This document shows, piece by piece, positions 17,421-26,899 of a stretch of DNA of 64,000 nt; the stretch's first letter is position 1, and every line of letters starts with the position of its first letter. The position numbers and the translations under genes were made by a program. The stretch covers positions 496,001 to 560,000 of the forward strand of contig JAJEJU010000025.1 in NCBI GenBank assembly GCA_021390615.1, read 5' to 3'. The notes under the pieces are model-generated. The model was not told where the DNA came from and ran no database searches. It saw nothing but the letters and a program-made list of their open reading frames with translations. The DNA is from Rhodanobacteraceae bacterium ZG21-1. Its GTDB lineage: Bacteria > Pseudomonadota > Gammaproteobacteria > Xanthomonadales > Rhodanobacteraceae.

Positions 17421-18155
17421 TCAGCGCCAGCGCCCCGGCGTGATGCCGGCGAAGCGACGGAATTCGCGCACGAAATGCGCCTGGTCGCTGTAGCCCGCAG
17501 CCATCGCCACCTCGACCGCACGCTGCCCGCGCTGCGCCAGCAACTGCCTGGCGCGCTCGAAACGCAGATAGCGCAGGTGCTGGCGCGGACTGACGCCCAG
17601 CTGTTCCTGGAAACGACGCTGCAGGGTGCGCATGCCCCAGCCCACGGCATCGGCCAGTGCCGCCGCCGATTCGGGCAGATGGCGCGATGCCGACAGTCCC
17701 TGCAGCAGCTGCAGCATCGGCGTGCCTGGCAGCTGCAGCAGCAGGCTCTGCAGGCTGGCATCGGCGCGTGCGCAACGCGCAGCGAAGTCGCCGTCCTCGA
17801 GCCAGCCGCTCAGGGGCGGCAACCAGGCCGTGGCCGGCAGATCGGCAAAGGCGACGCTGCCGTCGGTGAGCGGCGTCATCGGCGCACCGAGCAGCGGATA
17901 CAGGCCACCCGGCGCGAAGCGGATGCCGAACAGATCCTGCCTCGCGACGATCGGCACCTCGATCGCGCGGGTCATGGTGCCGACCCAGCGCATCGAGGCG
18001 TGACCGCCGGAAAAATCGCAGATCAGGTCGGCGCAGCCATCGGGCAGGATGCGTCGCGTTCCCGGCGCCGCGAGGACCGCGCTCTCCGCGACGCCCCAGT
18101 AGGCGACCACCCAGGGCCGCAATGGCGGTGCAGGCAGTGATTCGCGATAGCTCAT
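17421..18155 (-). CDS. AraC-family transcriptional regulator
   Basis: The product is 244 aa from the ATG at 18155. The N-terminal part (about 1-130) fits the DUF6597 sensory domain ('LPPLRPWVVAYWG', 'RILPDGCADLICDF'). The C-terminal ~100 residues hold two helix-turn-helix units, with 'GWGMRTLQRRFQEQLGVSPRQHLR' and 'AMAAGYSDQAHFVREFRRFAGITPGRWR'. Such regulators often control a neighbouring VOC or detoxification gene; here the VOC gene follows directly. It is divergent from the CDF gene at 18277 (121 bp). Confidence 0.9.
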   Translation of the reverse strand: MSYRESLPAPPLRPWVVAYWGVAESAVLAAPGTRRILPDGCADLICDFSGGHASMRWVGTMTRAIEVPIVARQDLFGIRFAPGGLYPLLGAPMTPLTDGSVAFADLPATAWLPPLSGWLEDGDFAARCARADASLQSLLLQLPGTPMLQLLQGLSASRHLPESAAALADAVGWGMRTLQRRFQEQLGVSPRQHLRYLRFERARQLLAQRGQRAVEVAMAAGYSDQAHFVREFRRFAGITPGRWR

Positions 18156-18276
18156 GGCGACATCTTGCGCGCCGGGGCACTGGCATGTCACGGCACCGCA
18201 GCGTCGCCGACGCCGATGTCGCAGGTTATTGCTGCGGCGTGCCTTACACTCGCCCAATCTATCGTGGGGATGCCAC

Positions 18277-19185
18277 ATGTCGGGTCACGCCAATTCGCTG
18301 AAGGCGGTCTTGCTCGCGCTCGGCGCGAACTTCGCCATCTTCCTCACCAAGCTGTTCGCCGCCCTGGTCACCGGCTCCGGCGCGATGCTGGCCGAGGCGG
18401 TGCATTCGCTCGCCGACTGCGGCAACCAGGGCCTGCTGCTGCTCGGCATGCGCCAGGCCCAACGGCCGCCATCGGCGGAATATCCGCTGGGCTGGGGCCG
18501 CGCGCTGTATTTCTGGTCGTTCCTGGTGGCGGTGCTGCTGTTCAGCGTGGGCGGCATGTTCTCGATCTACGAGGGCGTGCACAAGCTGACCCACCCGGAG
18601 CCGCTGAAGTGGCCGTGGCTGGCGCTGGGCGTGCTGGTGTTCGGCGTGGTCGCCGAAAGCATCTCGATGCGCGGCTGCCTGCAGGAAGTGAACAAGGCAC
18701 GCGGCGAGCAGGGTCTGTGGACCTGGTTCCGCGAGACGCGCTCCAGCGAGCTGCTGGTGATCTTCGGCGAGGATCTGGCCGCCCTGCTCGGTCTGTGCCT
18801 GGCCGCACTGGCGGTAGTGGGCACGATGGTCAGCGGCAACTTGCTGTTCGACGCCGTCGGCACCATCGCCATCGGCGTGCTGCTGGTGGTGGTGGCGATC
18901 GCGGTGGCGATCGAAGTGAAGGCGCTGCTGATCGGCCAGGGTGTCGAACCGCGCCGCCGCGCCGAGCTGCTCGACTTCCTCAACAGCCGTCCGGAAGTGG
19001 TCGCGGTGCTCAATCTGATCACTCTGCAGATGGGACCGGACGTGATGGTGGCGGTGAAGGCGCGCATGGCGCCGGTGCCGGGCGACCGCCAGCTGATCGA
19101 GGCCATCAACACGGTCGAAGCAGCGATGAAGGCGCGCTTCGACGATGTGCGCTGGAGCTTCTTCGAACCCGACCTCACCGATTGA
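18277..19185 (+). CDS. Cation diffusion facilitator, ZnT9 (SLC30A9)-like
   Basis: The product is 302 aa from the ATG at 18277. About six membrane segments fit the CDF fold. The second carries HSLAD (His43, Asp47), a metal-site HxxxD motif, followed by 'CGNQGLLLLG'. The matching site in the fifth segment reads 'FGEDLAALLG' in place of HxxxD, as in ZnT9-type members. A cytoplasmic C-terminal domain with 'LNSRPEVVAVLNLITLQMGPDVMVAVKARM' follows. CDF proteins exchange Zn2+ or similar ions for protons across the inner membrane. The metal cannot be fixed from sequence. Confidence 0.88.
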   Translation: MSGHANSLKAVLLALGANFAIFLTKLFAALVTGSGAMLAEAVHSLADCGNQGLLLLGMRQAQRPPSAEYPLGWGRALYFWSFLVAVLLFSVGGMFSIYEGVHKLTHPEPLKWPWLALGVLVFGVVAESISMRGCLQEVNKARGEQGLWTWFRETRSSELLVIFGEDLAALLGLCLAALAVVGTMVSGNLLFDAVGTIAIGVLLVVVAIAVAIEVKALLIGQGVEPRRRAELLDFLNSRPEVVAVLNLITLQMGPDVMVAVKARMAPVPGDRQLIEAINTVEAAMKARFDDVRWSFFEPDLTD

Positions 19186-19197
19186 GCGGCAGCGCCC

Positions 19198-19590
19198 TCA
19201 CGAGGTGAGCTGGAGCAGATCCCAGCGGTTGCCGTACAGGTCCTGGAACACCACCACGGTGCCGTAGACCTCTTCGCGCGGCTGCTCGCAGAACACCACG
19301 TCGTGCTCCTGCATGCGCCGGTAGTCGCGCCAGAAATCGTCGGTGTGCAGCAGCAGGAATACCCGGCCGCCGGCCTGGTCGCCTACCCGCGCGCGCTGCT
19401 CGGGCGTGGTCGCCTTCGCCAGCAGCAGGCGGGTTTCCTGCGCGCCCGGCGGCGCCACCACCACCCAGCGCTTGTCGCCGCCCTGGGGCGTGTCCTCGAC
19501 CAAGCTGAAACCCAGGGCGCGGGTGTACCAGGCGATCGCTTCGTCATAGTCGGCGACGACCAGGGCAATGCTTCCGATATGTTGCTTCAC
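19198..19590 (-). CDS. VOC-family protein
   Basis: The product is 130 aa. The VOC fold is seen as 'HIGSIALVVADYDEAIAWYTRALGFSLVED' and the ending 'VFQDLYGNRWDLLQ', typical of the 'extradiol dioxygenase-like' VOC proteins. His4, Glu46-region and the late Asp/Gln residues could form a metal site, but the substrate is unknown. It follows the YjbR gene at 19618 by 27 bp on the same strand, so the two form a small operon. It is convergent with the CDF gene, 12 bp away. Confidence 0.87.
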   Translation of the reverse strand: MKQHIGSIALVVADYDEAIAWYTRALGFSLVEDTPQGGDKRWVVVAPPGAQETRLLLAKATTPEQRARVGDQAGGRVFLLLHTDDFWRDYRRMQEHDVVFCEQPREEVYGTVVVFQDLYGNRWDLLQLTS

Positions 19591-19617
19591 GTAAAGACTT
19601 CCTCGATCAATGAAATG

Positions 19618-20007
19618 CTACGGGGCGTCCGCCTCCGGCACCGCGCCGAGAGCGGCCTGGGTCTTCTTGGGCAGCTTCGCGCGGACCAGGCCGTACGAGC
19701 GCCGGACCAGCCGCTCCAGTTCGTCCGTGGCCAAGCGCTGCAGCGGCTCGAGCATGACCCAGTGATGGCGCGCCAGATAAGGCGCCGGGCGGATGCCGGG
19801 CTGATCGGTCAATTCGAGGAAACGCTCCGCCTCCACCTTGACGAACAGCCGCGGCAGTGGCCCGGGCTGATCGCGCGTGAGCGCAAACATCTTGCCCGCC
19901 ACGCTGTAGACCCGCTCGTCGCCCCACTTGATGTCGCGGGTGACTCCGGGCCAGGAGCCGCATAAGGACTCCAGGCGCTCGGCGGTCAATCCGGTCAATT
20001 TGCGCAT
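19618..20007 (-). CDS. MmcQ/YjbR-family protein
   Basis: The product is 129 aa from the ATG at 20007; the frame stays open upstream to 20082 but without a ribosome site. The pattern 'RLESLCGSWPGVTRDIKWGDERVYSVAGKMFAL' and 'APYLARHHWVMLEPL' is that of the MmcQ/YjbR double-wing family (CyaY-like fold), which is widespread, often called DNA-binding, and uncharacterised. The last helix 'ELERLVRRSYGLVRAKLPKKTQ' is also typical. Confidence 0.85.
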   Translation of the reverse strand: MRKLTGLTAERLESLCGSWPGVTRDIKWGDERVYSVAGKMFALTRDQPGPLPRLFVKVEAERFLELTDQPGIRPAPYLARHHWVMLEPLQRLATDELERLVRRSYGLVRAKLPKKTQAALGAVPEADAP

Positions 20008-20202
20008 GCCGCGTCTCCGCTCAGGCGCGCCATGATAGGCCAGCCCAAGCTCGCGATCCGGCTGCTGCACGACAGCATGCAAGGCGCGCTCGCCAGCCTG
20101 ACGTCGGATGGCCTTGAATCAAGGCATCTGGCGAGGCCTTCCGGCATGTGGATGGACGGCATCCGGGAGATTCATGTTGCGTTGCACACAATACGCTAAA
20201 GT

Positions 20203-20826
20203 ATGGTCATGAATCAGGCCATCCTTCGCAATCCGCCCTGCTCCGACGCCATGTCGCACTCGACCCTGCCCCCGCCCAGCCGGGAACGCTACGCCCGCCC
20301 GCTGCTGCGCAGCGAGCCACAGGGCGAAGTTGTGCGTGCACAGGACGGCCGCGAGCTGCGCCTGCGTGGCATCGAGCCGGGCGACGTGGCGGCGCTGCAG
20401 CGTTGCTTCGGCCGCCTGTCGCCGCAGGAAGTGCGTCGCCGCTTCCTGCATGCGATGGCGGAGTTGCCGGCACCGATGGCGCAGCGCCTGAGTCATATCG
20501 ATCCCGCGCTGGAGACCGCGCTGGTGCTGATGGACGAAACCGTGCGGCCGGCCGAGATGCGCGGCGTGGGCCGGCTGTACGTGGACGAGACCACCGACAG
20601 CGCGGAGTTCTCGGTGCTGGTCGAGCAGGACTGGACCCGCATCGGCCTCGGCGCGCTGCTGCTGCAGCGCCTGGTGGACGATGCCCGTCGCCGTGGCTTG
20701 AACGACATCTGGGGGCATGTGCTGATGGAAAACCGCCCCATGCTGCAGCTGTGCAAGGAGCTGGGCTTCGTACGCCGGCCCGCGCAGGGCGAACCCGGCA
20801 CGGCGCTGATTTCGCTGAAGCTCTGA
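20203..20826 (+). CDS. GNAT-family N-acetyltransferase
   Basis: The product is 207 aa. Residues 40-200 form a GNAT domain like the C-terminal part of Pat/acyl-CoA-synthetase-linked acetyltransferases: 'LRLRGIEPGDVAALQRCFGRLSPQEVRRRF', then 'AEFSVLVEQDWTRIGLGALLLQRLVDDA' with the acetyl-CoA loop RIGLGA. The first 35 residues are not conserved-looking, so the true start may be the ATG at 20251. Relatives acetylate protein lysines or small amines. Divergent from the YjbR gene. Confidence 0.85.
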   Translation: MVMNQAILRNPPCSDAMSHSTLPPPSRERYARPLLRSEPQGEVVRAQDGRELRLRGIEPGDVAALQRCFGRLSPQEVRRRFLHAMAELPAPMAQRLSHIDPALETALVLMDETVRPAEMRGVGRLYVDETTDSAEFSVLVEQDWTRIGLGALLLQRLVDDARRRGLNDIWGHVLMENRPMLQLCKELGFVRRPAQGEPGTALISLKL

Positions 20827-20989
20827 CGCAGCTCGTACGCTCGCCCGGCAGCTGACTGCAAGCGCTGCCGCTCAGCTGCAACATCCTGCGCAAAGCCAGG
20901 CACTGAGCGGCGGATTCGGCCTGCCGCACGCGTGGCGGTACACTTGCCCGCTTTCCCCGGCGCCGCCACGGCCGCGCCACGAGTGCCGC

Positions 20990-23900
20990 ATGCCGTCCAT
21001 GTCCAGCCCGATTCCGCATCCCCCGCTTCCGACCAGTCCCAAGCAGCGCCGCTACTGGCAGAGCCCGCACGGCTCCGCGCGCGCGCTGCTGATCGCCGAG
21101 GCCGCCAAGGCACATGCCGGCCTGTGCGTGGTGGTCACGCGCGACACGCAGCAGGCCTCGGTGCTCGAGGACGAACTGCGCATCTACGCCGGCGGCCTGC
21201 CGGTGCTGCATTTCCCGGATTGGGAGACGCTGCCCTACGACGTGTTCAGCCCGCATCCGGAGATCGTCTCGCAGCGCATCGCCGCGCTGTACCGGCTGCC
21301 GTCGACCCAGCGCGGCGTGCTGGTGGTGCCGGTGGCCACGTTGATGCAGCGTATCGCGCCGCGCAGCCATATCGACGGCTCCGGCCTGATGCTGCGCAAG
21401 GGCCAGAAGCTGGACATCGTGCAGGAGCAGCGGCGCCTGGAAGCCGCCGGCTACCGCAACGTGCCGCAGGTGAGCGAACCCGGCGATTTCGCCGTGCGCG
21501 GCGCGCTGATCGACATCTTCCCGATGGGCGCCGCCGAGCCTTATCGCGTCGAGCTGTTCGACGACGAGGTGGACTCGATCCGCAGCTTCGACCCGGAAAC
21601 GCAGCGCTCGCTGCAGCAGGTCGAGCGCGTTGCGCTGCTGCCGGCGCGCGAGTTCCCGGTTACCGAGGAAGCCGCCAAGCACTTCCGCAATGCGCTGCGC
21701 GAGCGCTTCCCGATCGACGTGCGGCGCTGCGCGCTGTACCAGGACATGAAGGAAGGCGTCACCCCGGGTGGCATCGAGTACTACCTGCCGCTGTTCTTCG
21801 CGCAGACCGCCACCTTGTTCGACTACCTCGGTGACGATGCGGTGTTCGTGCTGGGCGAGCAGACCGGCGAAGCGATGGAACAGTTCTGGACGAATACCGC
21901 CGAACGCTACGACCAGCGCGCGCACGACATCGAGCGCCCCGTGCTGCCGCCGGCCGAGCTGTACCTGTCGCCGGAACAGCTGCGCGCGCAGCTCAACAAG
22001 CGGCTGCGCGTGGAGCTGGTCGCGGCCGGCCATGAACACGCCGTCGCCAGCGGCACCCAGCCGGCGCCGGAGCTAGCGCTCAACCGCAAGGGCGAAGAGC
22101 CCGGCACCGCGCTGCGCCACTTCCTGAGCAGCTACCCCGGCCGCGTGCTGATCGCCGCCGATTCCGCCGGCCGCCGCGAAGCCTTGCTCGAACAGCTCGG
22201 CGGCGCCGGCCTTAAGCCGGAAGTCGGCGAGGGCTGGAGCGCCTTCGCCGACGGCGCGGTGCGCTTCGCCATCGCCATCGCCGCGCTGGAGCAAGGCTTC
22301 GCGCTGAACAAGCCGGCGCTGACCGTGCTCACCGAGCGCGAGCTGTTCGGCGAACGCGTGCGCAGCGAGCGCAAGCGCCGCCGCGGCGCGGCGCGCGATC
22401 CCGAAAGCATCATCCGCGACCTCACCGAGCTGACCATCGGTGCGCCCATCGTGCACGTCGACCACGGCGTGGGCCGCTACCAGGGCCTGATCTCGATGGA
22501 CGTGGGCGGCATGGCCAACGAGTTCCTCACCATCGAATACGCCAAGGGCGACAAGCTCTATGTGCCGGTGGCGCAGCTGGGCCTGGTCAGCCGCTACAGC
22601 GGCACCGCGCCCGAGCTGGCGCCGCTGCATTCGCTGGGCGGCGACGCCTGGGAGCGCGCCCGGCGCAAGGCCGCGGAGAAGGTGCGCGACGTCGCCGCCG
22701 AGCTGCTGGCGATCTACGCCCAGCGCGAGGCGCGCGGCGGCAAGGCGCTGCCGATCGACCGCGGCATGGTCGAGGAATTCGGCAGCAGCTTCCCGTTCGA
22801 GGAAACCCCCGACCAGGAATCGGCGATCGACGCCGTGCTCGGCGATCTCGCCGCGCCGCGCGCGATGGACCGGGTGGTCTGCGGCGACGTCGGCTTCGGC
22901 AAGACCGAAGTGGCGCTGCGCGCTGCCTTCGCCGTCGCCACCGCGGGCAAGCAGGTCGCCGTGCTGGTGCCGACCACCCTGCTGGCGCAGCAGCACTACC
23001 GCAACTTCGCCGACCGCTTCGCGGACTGGCCGGTGCGCGTGGAAGTGCTGTCTCGCTTCAAGTCCAAGAAGGAAATCGAGGAGGCCGTGCGGCGGCTGGC
23101 GGAGGGCCAGATCGACGTGGTCATCGGCACCCACAAGCTGCTGCAGCCGGACATCAAGTTCAAGGACCTCGGCCTGGTCATCGTCGACGAGGAACAGCGC
23201 TTCGGCGTGCGCCAGAAGGAACAGCTGAAGAAGCTGCGCGCCGAGGTGGACCTGCTCACCATGACCGCCACGCCGATCCCGCGCACGCTGAACATGGCGA
23301 TGAGCGGCCTGCGCGACCTCTCGCTGATCGCCACCCCGCCGGCGCATCGCATGGGCGTGCGCACCTTCATTTCCACCTGGGAGCCGGCGCTGATGCGCGA
23401 GGCGTTCCAGCGCGAGCTGGCGCGCGGCGGCCAGGTGTTCCTGCTGCACAACGACGTGGAAAGCATCGAGCGCACCGCGCGCGAGATCCAGGAGCTGATG
23501 CCCGAGGCGCGCATCGGCATCGCCCACGGACAGATGCCCGAGCGCGAGCTGGAACGGGTGATGGCCGATTTCCACCGCCAGCGCTTCAACGTGCTGGTGT
23601 GCACCACCATCATCGAGACCGGCATCGACATCCCCACCGCCAACACCATCATCATCGACCGCGCGGATCGCTTCGGGCTGGCCCAGCTGCACCAGCTGCG
23701 CGGGCGCGTGGGCCGCTCGCACCATCGCGCCTACGCCTACCTGATCGTGCCGGACCGCAAGGCGATCACCGCCGACGCCGAGAAGCGCCTGGAAGCGCTG
23801 GCCTCGCTGGAAGAACTGGGCGCAGGCTTCACCCTGGCCACGCACGACCTGGAAATCCGCGGCGCCGGCGAGCTGCTGGGCGACGAGCAGTCCGGCCAGA

Positions 23901-24448
23901 TCCAGGAGATCGGCTTCGGCCTGTACACCGAGCTGCTGGAACGCGCGGTGCGCGCACTGAGATCCGGCAAGGTGCCGGACTTCGATCTCAGCAGCGAGCA
24001 CGAAACCGAAGTCGAACTGCATCTGCCGGCGCTGATCCCGGACGACTACCTGCCCGATGTGCATGCGCGCCTGACGCTCTACAAGCGCATCGCCAGTGCG
24101 CGCGAGCAGGAATCGCTGCGCGAGCTGCAGGTGGAAATGATCGACCGCTTCGGCCTGCTGCCGGACCCGACCAAGCACTTGTTCGCGGTGGCCGGCCTGA
24201 AGCTGATGGCCACGCCGCTCGGCATCCGCAAACTGGAGTTCGGCCCCACCGGTGGCCGCATCGTGTTCCGCGACAAGCCCGAAGTGGACCCGATGGCGAT
24301 CATCAAGCTGATCCAGGGCCTGCCCCGGGTCTACAAGCTGGATGGTCAGGACAAGCTGAGGATCAGCCTCGACCTGCCCGGCGCCAGCGAACGCATCCGC
24401 AGCGCGCAGGAAGTGCTGGTGCTGCTGGGTGCGCGGCGACCGGGCTAA
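20990..24448 (+). CDS. mfd: Transcription-repair coupling factor Mfd
   Basis: The product is 1152 aa, full length for Mfd. Order of domains: UvrB-homology region (about 20-350), RNA-polymerase-interacting CarD-like domain (about 475-560, 'VHVDHGVGRYQGL'), the translocase with Walker A GDVGFGKTE (Lys638) and DEEQ box (Asp733), motif VI region 'QLRGRVGRS', and the C-terminal TRCF domain. Mfd removes RNA polymerase stalled at lesions and recruits UvrA. An ATG at 20999 is an alternative start. A TACACT at 20939-20944 may be its -10 box. Confidence 0.97.
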   Translation: MPSMSSPIPHPPLPTSPKQRRYWQSPHGSARALLIAEAAKAHAGLCVVVTRDTQQASVLEDELRIYAGGLPVLHFPDWETLPYDVFSPHPEIVSQRIAALYRLPSTQRGVLVVPVATLMQRIAPRSHIDGSGLMLRKGQKLDIVQEQRRLEAAGYRNVPQVSEPGDFAVRGALIDIFPMGAAEPYRVELFDDEVDSIRSFDPETQRSLQQVERVALLPAREFPVTEEAAKHFRNALRERFPIDVRRCALYQDMKEGVTPGGIEYYLPLFFAQTATLFDYLGDDAVFVLGEQTGEAMEQFWTNTAERYDQRAHDIERPVLPPAELYLSPEQLRAQLNKRLRVELVAAGHEHAVASGTQPAPELALNRKGEEPGTALRHFLSSYPGRVLIAADSAGRREALLEQLGGAGLKPEVGEGWSAFADGAVRFAIAIAALEQGFALNKPALTVLTERELFGERVRSERKRRRGAARDPESIIRDLTELTIGAPIVHVDHGVGRYQGLISMDVGGMANEFLTIEYAKGDKLYVPVAQLGLVSRYSGTAPELAPLHSLGGDAWERARRKAAEKVRDVAAELLAIYAQREARGGKALPIDRGMVEEFGSSFPFEETPDQESAIDAVLGDLAAPRAMDRVVCGDVGFGKTEVALRAAFAVATAGKQVAVLVPTTLLAQQHYRNFADRFADWPVRVEVLSRFKSKKEIEEAVRRLAEGQIDVVIGTHKLLQPDIKFKDLGLVIVDEEQRFGVRQKEQLKKLRAEVDLLTMTATPIPRTLNMAMSGLRDLSLIATPPAHRMGVRTFISTWEPALMREAFQRELARGGQVFLLHNDVESIERTAREIQELMPEARIGIAHGQMPERELERVMADFHRQRFNVLVCTTIIETGIDIPTANTIIIDRADRFGLAQLHQLRGRVGRSHHRAYAYLIVPDRKAITADAEKRLEALASLEELGAGFTLATHDLEIRGAGELLGDEQSGQIQEIGFGLYTELLERAVRALRSGKVPDFDLSSEHETEVELHLPALIPDDYLPDVHARLTLYKRIASAREQESLRELQVEMIDRFGLLPDPTKHLFAVAGLKLMATPLGIRKLEFGPTGGRIVFRDKPEVDPMAIIKLIQGLPRVYKLDGQDKLRISLDLPGASERIRSAQEVLVLLGARRPG

Positions 24449-24573
24449 GATCCAGCAAACGGCCTGGCGGACCCGGCACGTTCCGGCCGCCACGCCCCAT
24501 CGATCTGCAACGTCTTCAAGCGAACATCGGCAGGCATGCCGCCACACTGGAAAAGCGGACTTCAGGAGAACTC

Positions 24574-24900
24574 ATGCGTTACTTGAATACGATGGCACTG
24601 GCAGCGGCCTTGCTGATGGCAGGTGCATCGACTGCCTCGCACGCCGCGACTGAAGCGGCTGCTTCCAAACAGGACGGCAGCAGCCCTGCAAGCGCCGTGG
24701 TCATCAAGGCAGCAGACGAGTTGACCGGCATCCGGGCCGAATACGATTGGATCGCCGCCCGCTATCCGGGGTTCAGACGCGACCGCCAGGCTGTGCTGAA
24801 CAGCGGCGGGCGCCTTTACGACGCAATCGATGTGACGACCGCAGCTGGCGAACACAAGACGTTCTACTTCGATGTCACTCAATTTTTCGGAAAGATGTGA
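24574..24900 (+). CDS. Small secreted protein of unknown function
   Basis: The product is 108 aa behind a strong AGGAGA ribosome site. Residues 1-24 are a signal peptide ending ASHA. The mature part starts with a low-complexity Ala/Ser/Lys stretch, then a compact domain: 'GIRAEYDWIAARYPGFRRDRQAVLNSGGRLYDAIDV', ending in 'KTFYFDVTQFFGKM'. The end pattern (YFDV..FFGK) feels like a small conserved xanthomonad family, but no function is known to me. It lies 125 bp after mfd, on the same strand. Confidence 0.7.
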   Translation: MRYLNTMALAAALLMAGASTASHAATEAAASKQDGSSPASAVVIKAADELTGIRAEYDWIAARYPGFRRDRQAVLNSGGRLYDAIDVTTAAGEHKTFYFDVTQFFGKM

Positions 24901-25258
24901 GCTCCATTCATCCAGTCGACGCAGCGCTTCGCACGACCGTCACCTTCAGTGCCGGCACGAAGCGCGCCTTGCTCATCACTGCTGCGACTTGCCATAGCCA
25001 GTCTGACGATTGCCGCGGAATCCACCAACGGCCATAGTGTGGTGAGGAAGGCACCGGCATACACTGCCGGGGCTTTCTCGGAATGACACCCGGCTATTCG
25101 GTCCAGGCGCCTGCTCAAGCAACGGCGACCCGATAGAGCATGGATGGACGGGACGTGGCTGACCTGGGTAAGCATGAGCACGGGACATTGCGTCGACGCG
25201 TACATGGCTAGCTTCGACAAGCTCCAGGCACACGGCGACTCCATCAGGAATCCAAGCC
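24901..25258. other. Intergenic stretch, no gene recognised
   Basis: Open frames on both strands lack ribosome sites and protein-like composition. Local GC is lower than in the coding DNA around it. Nothing resembling an RNA gene was seen. Confidence 0.4.
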
Positions 25259-25597
25259 GTGGCAGACCTCCTCTACTGTTGGCGCTGCGACCGAACAGTC
25301 CCCATGCTCGACGAGCAGGAATGGACAGCCGTCGTGCCCTTGCTGCGCGACATGCTCGTGGAAATCCAGCGTTACCGACGCGATTACCATGCCCCGTTGG
25401 CCGAAGCGCTTGAGCAAGGTTTCGGCCACAAGGCCTTGCTCAAATATCGGGAGCTGACCGGCGCTGCCGAGTCCGATCCGGACGTCCTCTGGCATCATCG
25501 CTCGAGCCTGTTCGGTCCGGGATGCGGCACCTGCGGAAAGCCGCTACGCACGCCTCGGGCGACGTTCTGCGCAGCATGCGGTGCAGCGCGGGCTTAG
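25259..25597 (+). CDS. Small zinc-ribbon protein, function unknown
   Basis: The product is 112 aa from a GTG at 25259, with AGGA nine bases before it. Two cysteine pairs flank a helical middle: CWRC at residues 7-10 and, near the end, CGTC (89-92) with CAAC (104-107). The last four cysteines look like a classical zinc ribbon. The middle ('EWTAVVPLLRDMLVEIQRYR') is amphipathic. Such small proteins occur in Xanthomonadales, but I know of no assigned role. Its codon use matches the neighbours. Confidence 0.72.
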   Translation: MADLLYCWRCDRTVPMLDEQEWTAVVPLLRDMLVEIQRYRRDYHAPLAEALEQGFGHKALLKYRELTGAAESDPDVLWHHRSSLFGPGCGTCGKPLRTPRATFCAACGAARA

Positions 25598-25761
25598 TCG
25601 ATTGTTCCTAGGTCGCCTGCAACCGCATTGCGCCGGACACCGTTGGCAAGAAGTGCTGCGCTCACGCTCCGCTTCGAATACCTGCAGGATCGCATGTCGA
25701 TTCCAGCCCGCCCCGTTCGTCGATCACACTGAGGGTCGTCCTCTTCTCACGGAGATTCAGC

Positions 25762-26208
25762 ATGCCCAGCCAGACTGTTCGCCTGCACCGCATCATCCGC
25801 GCCACGCCGGAACGCCTCTATCGCGCCTTCCTGGATGCCGACGCGATGGCCAAGTGGCTGCCGCCCCACGGCTTCACCGGCAAGGTGCATCAGCTCGATG
25901 CCCGCGTCGGCGGCAGCTACAAGATGTCGTTCACCAACTTCACCACCGGTCATCAGCACAGCTTCGGCGGCGACTATCTCGAGCTGGTGCCGCACGAACG
26001 CATCCGCTACGCCAGCCGCTTCGACGATCCCAACCTGTCCGGCAGCATGGAGACGACCATCGAGCTGCGCGCCACACCCTTCGGCACCGAGTTGAACGTG
26101 ACCCAGTCCGGCATCCCTGAGCTGATTCCGGCCGAGGCCTGCTATCTCGGCTGGCAGGAATCGCTGGTTCTGCTGGCGCAATTGGTCGAGCCTGAAATCA
26201 AGCCCTGA
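25762..26208 (+). CDS. SRPBCC / AHSA1-type protein
   Basis: The product is 148 aa behind an ACGGAGA site. It has the START-like AHSA1 pattern: 'RIIRATPERLYRAFLDADAMAKWLPPHGF', a glycine turn 'GGSYKMSF', and 'LELVPHERIRYASRF'; the last helix is 'CYLGWQESLVLLAQLVE'. These proteins form a hydrophobic cavity and bind lipids or other small ligands, or act as Hsp90-activator-like factors. The precise role is unknown. Confidence 0.88.
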   Translation: MPSQTVRLHRIIRATPERLYRAFLDADAMAKWLPPHGFTGKVHQLDARVGGSYKMSFTNFTTGHQHSFGGDYLELVPHERIRYASRFDDPNLSGSMETTIELRATPFGTELNVTQSGIPELIPAEACYLGWQESLVLLAQLVEPEIKP

Positions 26209-26470
26209 ACCGAATCGCCGGCAGCCTAGGGATGCACAGCCTTCGGCCTCGCTGCGGCGAACGAAGGCTGTCGCACGGCGTGGCCTCTAGGCCAGGCATC
26301 TTCTGCTTCGACGATCGCTTGCCGTACACACCTCGCACGCTGCCGGCGGCCTCGCATCCGCGCAGACAGCTTGCCCGACGGTGTCGGTCGAAGCGGTAGG
26401 CGCCTGGCCGACGAGCTCTGCGCTATGCTCGCACTCTGCCTATCGCACGGCGCGTATTCCCAGGACTGTC

Positions 26471-26899
26471 ATGTTGATTTCCGGCGGCTGTCATTGCGGC
26501 AATATCGGTTTCACCCTGCGCTGGGTCGGCGAGCCCGTCGCGATTCCGGCTCGTGCCTGCGCCTGCACTTTCTGCACCAAGCACGGCGGCGTCTGGACTT
26601 CGTGTCCGGGCGGAACGCTGGAAATTAGCGAGCGCGATCCGAAGCTGGTGTCGCGCTACGCTTTCGGCACCGAAACCGCCGAGTTCCACGTGTGCGCGCG
26701 CTGCGGCGTGGTGCCGCTGGTCACCAGCCTGATCGACGGACAACTCTTCGCCGTAGTCAGCGTCAATGCGTTGCAGGATGTCGATCCCGCGCTGATCCAG
26801 CGCGCGGCCGCACCGGCAGACTTCGATGGCGAAATCGAACACGAGCGCCTGGCGCGACGTCGCCGCAACTGGATCGCGCAGGTCAGCTATAGCGACTGA
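26471..26899 (+). CDS. GFA/CENP-V-family zinc protein
   Basis: The product is 142 aa from the ATG at 26471; upstream codons in frame have no ribosome site. Cysteines match the GFA family: GGCHCG (Cys7, Cys9), CACTFC (30, 32, 35) and CARCG (75, 78), placing two zinc ions. The family name comes from glutathione-dependent formaldehyde-activating enzyme, but most members have no proven activity on formaldehyde. It stands alone. Confidence 0.87.
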   Translation: MLISGGCHCGNIGFTLRWVGEPVAIPARACACTFCTKHGGVWTSCPGGTLEISERDPKLVSRYAFGTETAEFHVCARCGVVPLVTSLIDGQLFAVVSVNALQDVDPALIQRAAAPADFDGEIEHERLARRRRNWIAQVSYSD

